A stretch of 13,279 nt of DNA from assembly GCA_023393235.1 (NCBI GenBank), contig JAEWMH010000199.1:1-13279 (forward strand). The letters are read 5' to 3'. The stretch is from Bacillota bacterium. GTDB taxonomy: Bacteria > Bacillota > Bacilli > Paenibacillales > NBRC-103111. The translations under genes were made by a program, and so were the position numbers. Numbering within the stretch: position 1 is the stretch's first letter; every line of letters starts with the position of its first letter. Of this stretch, positions 1 through 6,661 are shown piece by piece. Below the pieces are notes generated by a model, which was given only the letters and a program-made list of their open reading frames with translations, was not told the origin of the DNA and made no database searches.

Positions 1-431
1 ACATCCATTCCAATCACAAGGATAGCAGGGGAGGAGTGCACCTGTTGATAAAACTAGTCAAGCCACGGCAGAAATTAGGTGCCCATCATGATGAGCACGG
101 GCCTCTGCTTGTCCAGCTCCTCCTTAAGGACAGCATGGGTTGCATCCAGGGTGCTGTCACGGACCTCCTTGACCTGCAAACCATGAAATCGCTCCAGCAG
201 CGTCATGGGCTGTGCAACGTATTCATAGTGGATTCTGGGTCCCAAATCCCCTCTTTGCCAAATTCCGTGTCCCTTGGTCCCCTCAGGGGCAAAGCGGAAC
301 CCCCAAGCATCCGCATACATCAATTCATACCCGCAATTCAGCCAATTGGCTACGGAGGCGATCAAAAAATGAGAGCAGCTGTTTAATCCGTCATCCATCA
401 GAGGTTTGATGTGCAACAAGTGTTCATGCAT
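1..431 (-). pseudogene. Broken BtrH-N/C39-like acyltransferase, runs off left edge
   Basis: The reading frame starts at 431, immediately after AAGGAG and 8 bases past the glycosyltransferase stop, so it is the third gene of the leftward unit. The first 118 residues look like the N-terminal half of the butirosin BtrH-N family (cysteine-protease-like fold used for acyl transfer). C19 in LNSCSH sits where the nucleophile is expected, and KEELDKQRPVLIMMGT resembles the strand before the active-site loop. The frame then meets TAA (75-77), continues FLPWLD, meets TAG (54-56), and continues FYQQVHSSPAILVIGMD to the edge. This stretch is recognisable family sequence, so the frame is intact apart from two nonsense codons. 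The Pro before AILVIGMD aligns with the His of WHAILITGMD in the intact paralogue at 9425-10513, so the catalytic His also seems lost, unless the His three residues earlier serves. The best reading is a decayed paralogue. Sequencing error is possible but would need two substitutions. Confidence 0.72.
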
Positions 432-439
432 CTCCTTCT

Positions 440-1624
440 TTATATGGAATAGGCTTGCTTGAATCTTCGGATTTCCTCCACCGCCTTAAGCTGTCCTCCG
501 GCCGTACGCAGGCTTTCTCCCAAACGGACAAGAGCTTCGCGGTTAAAACGGTCCGATAAGAGGTACTCTACGGCATCCCGCAAGTTATCCGCCGTCAGCG
601 TATTCTTAATCAGCATCAAGCCGGCCCCCAATGCTTCAACCCGCTTGCCCACCAAGGGCTGATCGGCAGCCTGGGGGATCACAATCAGGGGGACATTATA
701 ATACAGCGCTTCATTGACACTGTTCATCCCGCCATGGGTGATAAACACATCTGCCGCCTGCAGGACCTCCAGTTGGTCTACGAAGGGGAGCACGGTGAAA
801 TTGCCGGGAATATCCCGGAAGACGGTCATATCAATCCGGTTCCCCGCCGAAACGATCACATGGCCATCGAACCCGGCCAGCGCTTCAAAACACAGCTCGT
901 AGAAGGATTGCACATGGTTAAACTGGGTGCCCAGGGAGATATATACCATCCTGCGACCCTTATGGACCACAGATTGCTCCGCCGGAAAGCCGCGTTCCGT
1001 CAAACAGGGGCCGACAAAGGAGTAATGCTTTCCCAGGGACCCGCTGTCCGGCTGAAAATAGGAGGAGGTGCATACCAGATTCAGCAGCCCTTCATTAAAA
1101 AACACCCTGGAGATATCCAATCTCCGCTGAATCCCGAACTGGTCCCGAACCCTCCCGGCCAGGTCCATGAACTCTTTAAGGAAGCGGTGATTCGCCTTGA
1201 GATCACCCGGTTTGTCCATCCCCTTCTGTTGGGACTCGGCTCCGATGAATGATGTACACACCGCTATATGCGGAAGCCCCAGCAGGTCGGCAAGGACATT
1301 GCCGCACCCATACATGGAATCATGAATGATGTAGTCAAAGGAATGCTGCTTTGCCAGGTCCAGAATGCAAGGCAGAATAACCTCATAGGACTTCAGAATC
1401 TTGATCACCAGGGATAAGTACAATCTGGTTTCAAACGGATCCCCGTTCTTCAGGAAATTGCCGTAGGCGGTAAACACCGCACCAAGCCGCTCCAGCGGCT
1501 CCCGGAATTCTTCACTGGATACGTAATAGACTTGCTCGCCGGCCCGGACCAGCTCTTGCACCAAACCCAGGGTCGGATAAACATGGCCGCTTGCAGGCCC
1601 ATTGACAAACAATACGTTGGACAT
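440..1624 (-). CDS. MGT-type UDP-glycosyltransferase (GT1 family)
   Basis: This 394-residue GT-B fold enzyme should move a sugar, usually glucose from UDP-glucose, onto a hydroxyl of a small hydrophobic or polyketide-like acceptor in the cytoplasm. The N-terminal domain begins MSNVLFVNGPASGHVYPTLG, with H14 in the position of the catalytic His, and HDS at 101-103 supplies the usual partner Asp. The C-terminal donor domain has FVDQLEVL (281-288), the signature THGGMNSVNEAL (296-307) and the closing PQAADQP (318-324), the Asp-Gln pair that contacts the sugar. Length and motif order match the macrolide glycosyltransferase (MGT/OleD/YjiC) group. The start is fixed by AAGGAGG six bases upstream, overlapping the stop of the AraC gene, so the two are translationally coupled. 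In this locus it may decorate the product or inactivate it inside the producer. The acceptor cannot be read from sequence. Confidence 0.93.
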   Translation of the reverse strand: MSNVLFVNGPASGHVYPTLGLVQELVRAGEQVYYVSSEEFREPLERLGAVFTAYGNFLKNGDPFETRLYLSLVIKILKSYEVILPCILDLAKQHSFDYIIHDSMYGCGNVLADLLGLPHIAVCTSFIGAESQQKGMDKPGDLKANHRFLKEFMDLAGRVRDQFGIQRRLDISRVFFNEGLLNLVCTSSYFQPDSGSLGKHYSFVGPCLTERGFPAEQSVVHKGRRMVYISLGTQFNHVQSFYELCFEALAGFDGHVIVSAGNRIDMTVFRDIPGNFTVLPFVDQLEVLQAADVFITHGGMNSVNEALYYNVPLIVIPQAADQPLVGKRVEALGAGLMLIKNTLTADNLRDAVEYLLSDRFNREALVRLGESLRTAGGQLKAVEEIRRFKQAYSI

Positions 1625-1635
1625 CCCGGCCCTCC

Positions 1636-2442
1636 TTACTGAAGGCTATTCATTCTGATGGTACGGCGGTATTCGGTGGGTGTCATATTGGTGGCGGCTT
1701 TAACCATGGCGCAGAGCTTGTTGGGATGGGCGATCCCCACCAGCTTGCAGATGGCCTTGATGGAATGATCCGTCTGCTTCAGTAAACGCATGGTCTGCTT
1801 CAAGCGCATATCGTTTAAGTAACGGATGGGCGACTGCATAAAAGCCTTGCTGAACTCATGACAGAAGTAGTTGGGATGATAGCCGATTGCGTAGGCGATG
1901 TCTTGAAGGGATAACAGAGGATTATGAATATGGTTATACATATACCGCACAGCATAGATAAGGGCCCGTCCGCCGATGCAGGTGCCCTTGAGGCTCCCGG
2001 CATTGCCGGCAGCCGGCTGGGGCGGATGGTGCAGACTGAAATCGGGGCAGCTTTCCTGGCGGATTTTTCCGGGAAGCTCACTGATCAGACAGAGTATGAG
2101 GGTGGCCGCCCTTAATTCCAACGGCTCCGCCGCCGGTTGTGTGCACAAATCGGCAAGCAGCCCAAGAATACATCGTAAATACGGGGAATCAGGCACAATC
2201 AGCGGTGACGGCAAGCAGCCAACAGAGTCAAGGGGGGCGGATTGAAACAGCAAACACCGCACCGGTCCTGTGGCGGCGGGCATACGAATGGGTATGCCCG
2301 CAGGCACGAACAGCAGGACGGTGTTGCCGCTTGAGGCCGGGTACCAAAGGAATTGGCAATAAGGGCTCTCCCATTCCGCGGTTAACGGAGTACAGAATGA
2401 CACAAATTCGACGGGAAGCTTCTTATACAGCGTATCCATCAT
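1636..2442 (-). CDS. AraC-family transcriptional regulator
   Basis: The protein has 268 residues. The C-terminal hundred residues form the two helix-turn-helix AraC domain: LSLQDIAYAIGYHPNYFCHE is the first recognition unit, SPIRYLNDMRLKQTMRLL the linker helix, and SIKAICKLVGIAHPNKLCAM the second unit, closing with TPTEYRR. The N-terminal ~150 residues are probably a small cupin-like ligand-sensing domain (NTVLLFVPAGIPIRMP fits a beta-rich arm), followed by a proline/alanine-rich linker. A longer frame opens at 2469, but AGGAGG at 2449-2454 lies six bases before ATG at 2442, which settles the start. It heads the leftward unit and faces the eleven-gene biosynthetic unit across a shared regulatory region. 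It is therefore the likely local activator, possibly responding to the product or a precursor. The second half-site unit is less canonical (LVGIAHPNKLC). Confidence 0.93.
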   Translation of the reverse strand: MMDTLYKKLPVEFVSFCTPLTAEWESPYCQFLWYPASSGNTVLLFVPAGIPIRMPAATGPVRCLLFQSAPLDSVGCLPSPLIVPDSPYLRCILGLLADLCTQPAAEPLELRAATLILCLISELPGKIRQESCPDFSLHHPPQPAAGNAGSLKGTCIGGRALIYAVRYMYNHIHNPLLSLQDIAYAIGYHPNYFCHEFSKAFMQSPIRYLNDMRLKQTMRLLKQTDHSIKAICKLVGIAHPNKLCAMVKAATNMTPTEYRRTIRMNSLQ

Positions 2443-2496
2443 AGTGAACCTCCTGAGTGGAAACTCCATCTGGCGTTATTACTTAGGCAGGGCCGC

Positions 2497-2510
2497 TGAT
2501 AATCATATCA
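2497..2510. promoter_or_regulatory. Candidate Fur box
   Basis: TGATAATCATATCA is a perfect 5-bp inverted repeat (TGATA/TATCA) around ATCA. Its first ten bases match positions 6-15 of the 19-bp Fur consensus exactly. Against the Bacillus 7-1-7 form TGATAATnATTATCA it lacks a single T in the right arm. On the minus strand it overlaps TATGAT (2502-2507), a good -10 hexamer 59 bases before the AraC start, so bound Fur would block that promoter. Functional assignment is inference, since one such site can occur by chance in AT-rich DNA. Confidence 0.4.
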
Positions 2511-2540
2511 ATAAAGATACCTATATTTGGCGGTTATTCC

Positions 2541-2570
2541 AATATAAAAAACAGATATATTCGTGTACAA
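2541..2570 (-). promoter_or_regulatory. Possible sigma-A promoter for the AraC-glycosyltransferase unit
   Basis: Read on the minus strand, TTGTAC (2565-2570) is followed after 18 bases by TATATT (2541-2546), a 5-of-6 match to the -10 consensus, roughly 100 bases before the AraC start codon. The -35 match is weak. TATGAT at 2502-2507 is a competing -10 without a good -35. Confidence 0.25.
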
Positions 2571-2738
2571 AACAGGGAATTTTACCAATCGTTAGGGTTC
2601 AAAACGGTTATTTGGCGCCTAATAGTGCTGAATCAAGAGATAAAATCTGAATAATTAGTGACTATTATCCTCTATGAGAAAACATGTAAAATATGGTTAG
2701 GAAGGGTTTTATCTATCATATTGGCTAAGAGGTGGTCT

Positions 2739-3995
2739 ATGTTCATTGTTGACAGCCAAACCTTCGCAAGAGCGGATTTCGTCAAACGATGGGAGGAGAT
2801 GCACGGGCAGGAGGCGTTCCGGGCGCCGGAAGGGAAGCGGTATGCCTTATGTCTGAAGGATGCCTTCGACCTGGTCTCTGTGTTGTTATTCCTGAAAGAG
2901 AGGGGCGGTTCCACCCTTTTGATGCATGGGGGCACGCCTTACGAGACCGCCGTGGAAACGGCCAAACGTGCGGATTGCGCGTACCTGTTGTACGGGAGCT
3001 GGGGCTCTGTGGTGGGCACAGCTTGTCCAGATGAACGCTATGCTCCGTCCTTATTGCAATACAGTTCAGGAACCACCCGTGCGCCTGCCCTTATTTCACG
3101 GGCATGGAATGAGGTGGATGCCGAAATTGCAGGGTATAACGAGCTCTTCCGCAACGATCCTTCGTCCCTGCATCCTATCATTCTGGTTCCGGTTTCCCAC
3201 TCCTACGGTCTTGTAACCGGAGTGCTGTCGGCAATGGCAAGGGGAGTGACGCCAAGGGTTATCCAGCAGAGCAATCCCAAATTTGTCTTACGCGTCTTTG
3301 CAGAAATGCCGGATCATATCGTCTATACGGTGCCTTATCTCTACCGGGTCTTCGACTCGCTGAGTCAGGGCAGGATCTGTAACAGGAGAGTCGTCATATC
3401 GGGCTCCCCTCCCACAGAGCAGCTGCTCAACCGGATGAGCTCCCAATCCGAGGAGGTATGGCAGCAATATGGATGTACGGAGGCCGGGTCCATATCCGTT
3501 GCCAAGCAGCCTGTTTCATCCATGGATGTGGGCCTGCCGCTTCGGCACCACCGCCTGGAAATTCTTGAACCTTCTCATGAAGGCGGTTTCTTGCAGGGGG
3601 AGGTCATCACTACAACGGGAACCAGAAGGATTACCACCGGAGACCTTGGTTATATCGATCCGGCAAGCGGGCGTTTATATGTCCAGGGCCGGTTGGACGA
3701 TCTGATCAATGTATCCGGTCTCAAGGTAACCCCGGCAGAGGTGGAAGGAATTATCCTGAGGCTGCCGGGTGTCGAAGAAACGATAGTGCTGAAGACGGAC
3801 CATCCGGTTTGGGGAGAAGCAGTCCGGGCGCTAGCGGTTGTGTCCCCCGGATTAACGGATAAGGATATCCGGAACTGGTGTATCAAGCATTTGCCCCCTT
3901 ACAAGGTGCCGGGAATCATTGAATTGGTCAGGGAAATACCGCGGACCCCGGCCGGAAAAGTAAGCAGAAAATACCTACAAAGTCTGGAGAGATGA
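2739..3995 (+). CDS. asbC: AsbC-like AMP-forming aryl-acid ligase
   Basis: The 418-residue protein belongs to the adenylate-forming superfamily and resembles AsbC, which activates 3,4-dihydroxybenzoate and loads it on the AsbD carrier protein. Visible motifs are the phosphate loop SSGTTRAPALI (109-119), YGCTEAG (244-250), GDLGYID (301-307), GRLDDLINVSG (317-327) and the C-terminal PRTPAGK with K407 as the probable catalytic lysine. It is short for the superfamily, as AsbC is. ATG at 2739 was chosen because AAGAGGTGG precedes it at normal spacing. The in-frame ATG at 2658 would add 27 residues with no ribosome binding site. The stop overlaps the start region of the carrier protein that follows, the same ligase-carrier order as in asb. 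One oddity is that the phosphate loop lacks the usual Gly and Lys (RAPA instead of GxPK). Substrate assignment rests on the AsbD and AsbF homologues in the same unit. Confidence 0.87.
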   Translation: MFIVDSQTFARADFVKRWEEMHGQEAFRAPEGKRYALCLKDAFDLVSVLLFLKERGGSTLLMHGGTPYETAVETAKRADCAYLLYGSWGSVVGTACPDERYAPSLLQYSSGTTRAPALISRAWNEVDAEIAGYNELFRNDPSSLHPIILVPVSHSYGLVTGVLSAMARGVTPRVIQQSNPKFVLRVFAEMPDHIVYTVPYLYRVFDSLSQGRICNRRVVISGSPPTEQLLNRMSSQSEEVWQQYGCTEAGSISVAKQPVSSMDVGLPLRHHRLEILEPSHEGGFLQGEVITTTGTRRITTGDLGYIDPASGRLYVQGRLDDLINVSGLKVTPAEVEGIILRLPGVEETIVLKTDHPVWGEAVRALAVVSPGLTDKDIRNWCIKHLPPYKVPGIIELVREIPRTPAGKVSRKYLQSLER

Positions 3996-3997
3996 AT

Positions 3998-4267
3998 ATG
4001 AGCCAACGTAACCACATTATTGAGGAAATCAGAACGCTGCTGTCTGAGAATCTGGAGCTTGAGGTGCCCGAGGTGCTGAAGGAAACAGACCGTTTGTATG
4101 AGGATTTGCAAGTGGATTCCATCATGTCTCTGCAGCTGACGGTATATATAGAAGAGGTCTTTAAGGTGACGGTGCCGGAGGAGGAGCTGGATCAGGAGGT
4201 ATTCAAAACGGTGGGCTCCCTGGCTGATTTTATTGAGGCTCTTCTGCGGGTGGCGAGCAACGGATGA
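3998..4267 (+). CDS. asbD: AsbD-like aryl/acyl carrier protein (carrier 1)
   Basis: This 89-residue acidic carrier protein has the phosphopantetheine attachment motif QVDSIMSLQL, with S41 as the modified serine. The surrounding pattern (ETDRLYEDLQVDS, VTVPEEELD, TVGSLADF) closely follows AsbD, the carrier for 3,4-dihydroxybenzoate in petrobactin synthesis. It should hold the acyl group made by the preceding ligase as a thioester and present it to a transferase. Two starts are possible: ATG at 3992, whose ATGA overlaps the ligase stop, and ATG at 3998. GGAGA at 3986-3990 is too close to the first and seven bases from the second, so 3998 is preferred. The stop overlaps the next gene's ATG. A phosphopantetheinyl transferase must be encoded elsewhere. 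Confidence 0.92.
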   Translation: MSQRNHIIEEIRTLLSENLELEVPEVLKETDRLYEDLQVDSIMSLQLTVYIEEVFKVTVPEEELDQEVFKTVGSLADFIEALLRVASNG

Positions 4268-5292
4268 AGGACAAACTCTCCATTGGAATCGTCGGCTTCG
4301 GACGTATTGTAGAGCTGATCCACCTTCAACTGATCAAGGAAAATCCCGGCTTGGAAGTGGGAGGGGTTTATGATATTACACCGCAGCGGGCACAATTGGC
4401 CGCCAAGCGCGGGCTGCACGTATATGGAAGTTTGGAGGAGCTGCTGGACTCTCCGGTAGATGCCGTTCTGATCGCCACTCCCCATAACAGCCATTTCCCT
4501 ATAGCTATGCAGGCCATGCGCGCAGGTAAGCATGTAATCGTGGAGAAACCCGTTGGCCTGAACGCGGACGAGGCGGTGAAGCTGAAGCAAACCGCAGAGC
4601 AGGAGAACCGGATTATTACCGTTTTCCACAACCGTAGGTATGACAGCGACTTCCTGCTGGTGAAGCAGCTGATTCAGGAGGGCGTTCTTGGCCCTATCAT
4701 GTTCGTGGAGAGACGCCATCATTCCTTCGGCTCCGGCGCGTTCTTCGGTGTGAAGTCCTTCTATCCCGCATGGCGGGAGGAAAAGGGGTACGGCGGCGGA
4801 ACCCTGCTTGACTGGGGTGTCCATATGGCCGACCAGCTGCTGCAGCTTGGGCTGGGTCCCTGCCGCCAAGTCCGGGCCGTGACGAATGCTTTTTGGAATC
4901 CGCACGGCGAGGTGGAGGAATATCTCCAGGCCCAAATCACCTTGGGAGAGTATGTGCAGTTTTCCATGGAGATTAATTTCGCTTCCGCTGCGCAGCTGCC
5001 GCTTTGGGTTGTAGGTGGAAGAGAAGCGACCCTGCAGGTGATGTCCGACCGGGAAGCGGTGCTTTACGAGGGAGGCAAACGCACCAAGGAATTTACGATG
5101 ACGCCCTCCCGGATGGGGTCCCTTCTGATTTACGATTCCTTCGCAGAGGCAATCCGCACCGGCGGCTGTCCGGCGGTTACCATCGAGGAGACCATTGAGA
5201 CGATGCAGCTTTTGGACCGGATCCGGGATTCTGCATCCTCACAAGGAGGGTACCATGGGGATCTTGTTCTCGGCGCCGCAGCACGAGTTTAA
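4264..5292 (+). CDS. Gfo/Idh/MocA-family NAD(P)-dependent sugar or cyclitol dehydrogenase
   Basis: The protein has 342 residues with an N-terminal Rossmann fold: IGIVGFGRIV (7-16) is the dinucleotide loop, VDAVLIATPHNSH (65-77) the next strand, and HVIVEKPVG (90-98) the family signature with K95 in the catalytic EKP. The C-terminal domain carries HNRRYDSDF (122-130) and GGTLLDWGVHMAD (178-190), which supply the Asp and His next to the substrate. The family oxidises or reduces a ring hydroxyl of sugars or inositols. Directly followed by a PLP aminotransferase, it most likely forms the ketone that the aminotransferase converts to an amine, as in NtdC/NtdA (3-oxo-glucose 6-phosphate, kanosamine route) or scyllo-inosose/inosamine pairs. 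The start overlaps the carrier stop as ATGA. The C-terminus overlaps the aminotransferase gene by 38 bases. Exact substrate is unknown. Confidence 0.93.
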   Translation: MKDKLSIGIVGFGRIVELIHLQLIKENPGLEVGGVYDITPQRAQLAAKRGLHVYGSLEELLDSPVDAVLIATPHNSHFPIAMQAMRAGKHVIVEKPVGLNADEAVKLKQTAEQENRIITVFHNRRYDSDFLLVKQLIQEGVLGPIMFVERRHHSFGSGAFFGVKSFYPAWREEKGYGGGTLLDWGVHMADQLLQLGLGPCRQVRAVTNAFWNPHGEVEEYLQAQITLGEYVQFSMEINFASAAQLPLWVVGGREATLQVMSDREAVLYEGGKRTKEFTMTPSRMGSLLIYDSFAEAIRTGGCPAVTIEETIETMQLLDRIRDSASSQGGYHGDLVLGAAARV

Positions 5293-6370
5293 CGAAATAC
5301 GCAGCCAGTGGCTGGAGGTTGTCGGTCAAATTGCACAACAAGGCGTGTTTGTGGGCGGACCCAGGGTCAGCGCATTCGAGAAGGCCTTCGCCGGTTATAT
5401 TGGCGTCGGGGAAACGATCGGGGTTGGCAACGGTACCGATGCCATCTTTCTGGCGCTGAAGGCCCTTGGCATTGGTCCCGGAGATGAAGTCATTACAGCA
5501 GCCAATACCTTCGTGGCGACAGTGGGTGCTATCCATCATACCGGAGCCACGCCGGTGCTGGTGGACTGCGGTCCCGATTACCTTATGGATTTGGATCAGG
5601 TGAAGAACAGTGTTACACCCCGGACCAAGGCCATTATCCCCGTTCATCTGTACGGCAGGATGGTGGACCTCCGCACTCTTGTCCCTTGGGCGGCGGAACA
5701 CGGGATCGCGGTTGTGGAGGATTGCGCGCAGGCAGCAGGGGCACGGGCACACGGACGGATGGCGGGAAGCTGGGGGGTGATGGGCTGCCACAGCTTCTAT
5801 CCGGACAAGAACCTGGGCGCCCTGGGGGACGGAGGAGCTATCACAACCTCTTCCCAGGAGCTGTCCGCGAAGCTGCGCAAGCTGCGGAACCACGGCGGGG
5901 AAATCCGCTACCAGCATGAGCTTCCCGGGTACAACAGCCGGTTAGACCCGATCCAGGCATGCGCTCTGGAGCTGAAGCTGGCCCGGCTGGACGGCTGGAA
6001 TGAGCACCGCCGCAGAGCGGCCGCCCAATATCAGATGCGGCTGGGAGACCTGCAGGGGATTGTCCTGCCGGCCGCCGTCCCGGTTGATGATGAAAGCCAT
6101 GTGTTCCATCTCTATGTGATCCGGGTGATGGATGGCCGGCGGGATGAGCTTAAGAAGCAGCTGCAGAAGAAGGGGATTCTGACCGCCATTCAATATCCGG
6201 TTCCTGTGCACCTGCTGCCGGCTTACGCCCATCTTGAATATGGCCGGAATGCGTTTCCGCGAAGTGAGCAGTATGCGGGTGAGATTGTATCCTTGCCCAT
6301 GCATGCGGCCTTAACGGAGCAGGAGATAGATCTTATTTGCAGCGAAATTCAGGCGTTGTTCCGGGCATAG
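5255..6370 (+). CDS. DegT/DnrJ/EryC1-family PLP-dependent aminotransferase
   Basis: This 371-residue fold-type I aminotransferase belongs to the sugar and cyclitol aminotransferase family. GNGTDA (58-63) binds the PLP phosphate, VVEDCAQA (153-160) has D156 for the pyridine nitrogen, and SFYPDKNLGALGDGGA (180-195) contains K185, the Schiff-base lysine. RNHG and the later YNSRLDPIQA are also typical. The reaction is transfer of an amino group, usually from glutamate or glutamine, to a keto-sugar or keto-cyclitol. The motif style is close to FdtB/QdtB-type 3-keto-sugar aminotransferases. The frame opens at 5195, but AAGGAGG at 5243-5249 precedes ATG 5255 by five bases, so the gene starts there, inside the dehydrogenase gene. 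Its partner is probably that dehydrogenase. No nucleotidyltransferase, dehydratase or phosphatase for the sugar is present in the window, so the acceptor may be taken from primary metabolism. Confidence 0.93.
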   Translation: MGILFSAPQHEFNEIRSQWLEVVGQIAQQGVFVGGPRVSAFEKAFAGYIGVGETIGVGNGTDAIFLALKALGIGPGDEVITAANTFVATVGAIHHTGATPVLVDCGPDYLMDLDQVKNSVTPRTKAIIPVHLYGRMVDLRTLVPWAAEHGIAVVEDCAQAAGARAHGRMAGSWGVMGCHSFYPDKNLGALGDGGAITTSSQELSAKLRKLRNHGGEIRYQHELPGYNSRLDPIQACALELKLARLDGWNEHRRRAAAQYQMRLGDLQGIVLPAAVPVDDESHVFHLYVIRVMDGRRDELKKQLQKKGILTAIQYPVPVHLLPAYAHLEYGRNAFPRSEQYAGEIVSLPMHAALTEQEIDLICSEIQALFRA

Positions 6371-6391
6371 CAAAACAGGGGAGGAATAGGC

Positions 6392-6661
6392 TTGTCTTAC
6401 GCCGCGAGAAATTCGGTTCAGCAGATGATCCGCTCGATGATTGCCGCTATCGTGAAGAAGCCGGAGCTGGAGCTCCAGCTTCACGATGCCCAGCCAGTCC
6501 AAGAGGCAGGAATCGATTCCATGTTATTGATCCACCTTGTCGTCCGGATTGAGGCTGAGTTTAACATTGCATTCCCGGACGAGGAATTGCTGCAGGAAAA
6601 CTTTAGCACTGTTGCGGTGATAACGGAGAATGTGATGAAGAAGCTGGGAATCCATTCATGA
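6392..6661 (+). CDS. Acyl carrier protein (carrier 2)
   Basis: This 89-residue carrier protein has the motif EAGIDSMLLIHL, with S43 as the phosphopantetheine site, followed by the acidic helix region FPDEELLQENFSTVAVI. It starts at TTG 6392, seven bases after a strong AGGGGAGG (6377-6384). No ATG or GTG fits, so this is a genuine non-AUG start. The stop overlaps the ATG of the next gene (ATGA), so it is coupled to acyltransferase 1 and is its likely partner. It is less similar to AsbD than carrier 1 is and has no adjacent ligase. It must be loaded in trans by one of the two ligases, or receive an acyl group from another carrier. Confidence 0.9.
   Translation: MSYAARNSVQQMIRSMIAAIVKKPELELQLHDAQPVQEAGIDSMLLIHLVVRIEAEFNIAFPDEELLQENFSTVAVITENVMKKLGIHS

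Larger units (their letters stand above)
2443..2738. other. AT-rich divergent regulatory region
   Basis: This 296-base gap separates two divergently transcribed units and is visibly richer in A and T than the genes on either side. It contains the ribosome binding site of the AraC gene (2449-2454), a Fur-box-like dyad (2497-2510), repeated GGCG/GTTATT words and several TATAAT-like hexamers. I see no convincing gene in it. The frame that extends the ligase N-terminally to 2658 encodes a leader unlike the family and has no ribosome binding site. I could not find a well-spaced TTGACA/TATAAT pair for the rightward unit, which fits a promoter that needs the AraC protein as activator. Loose -10 candidates on the plus strand are TAAAAT (2641-2646), TATTAT (2663-2668) and TATCAT (2714-2719). 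Confidence 0.6.

Noticed and set aside
734..1252. Plus-strand frame opposite the glycosyltransferase
   Set aside because: It is antisense to a clear GT-B protein and has no motif or start signal.
2649..2670. Second Fur-like site with ATAAT/ATTAT arms upstream of ligase 1
   Set aside because: Only about half of the 19-bp consensus matches, and the arms are 8 bases apart, so it is not distinguishable from AT-rich background.
2658..2738. N-terminal extension of ligase 1 from the upstream ATG
   Set aside because: The extension has no ribosome binding site and is unlike the family N-terminus. ATG 2739 follows AAGAGGTGG at proper spacing.
4192..5917. Long minus-strand frames opposite the dehydrogenase and aminotransferase genes
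   Set aside because: They are open only because of GC-biased third positions in the real genes. Both real genes have catalytic motifs and ribosome binding sites.
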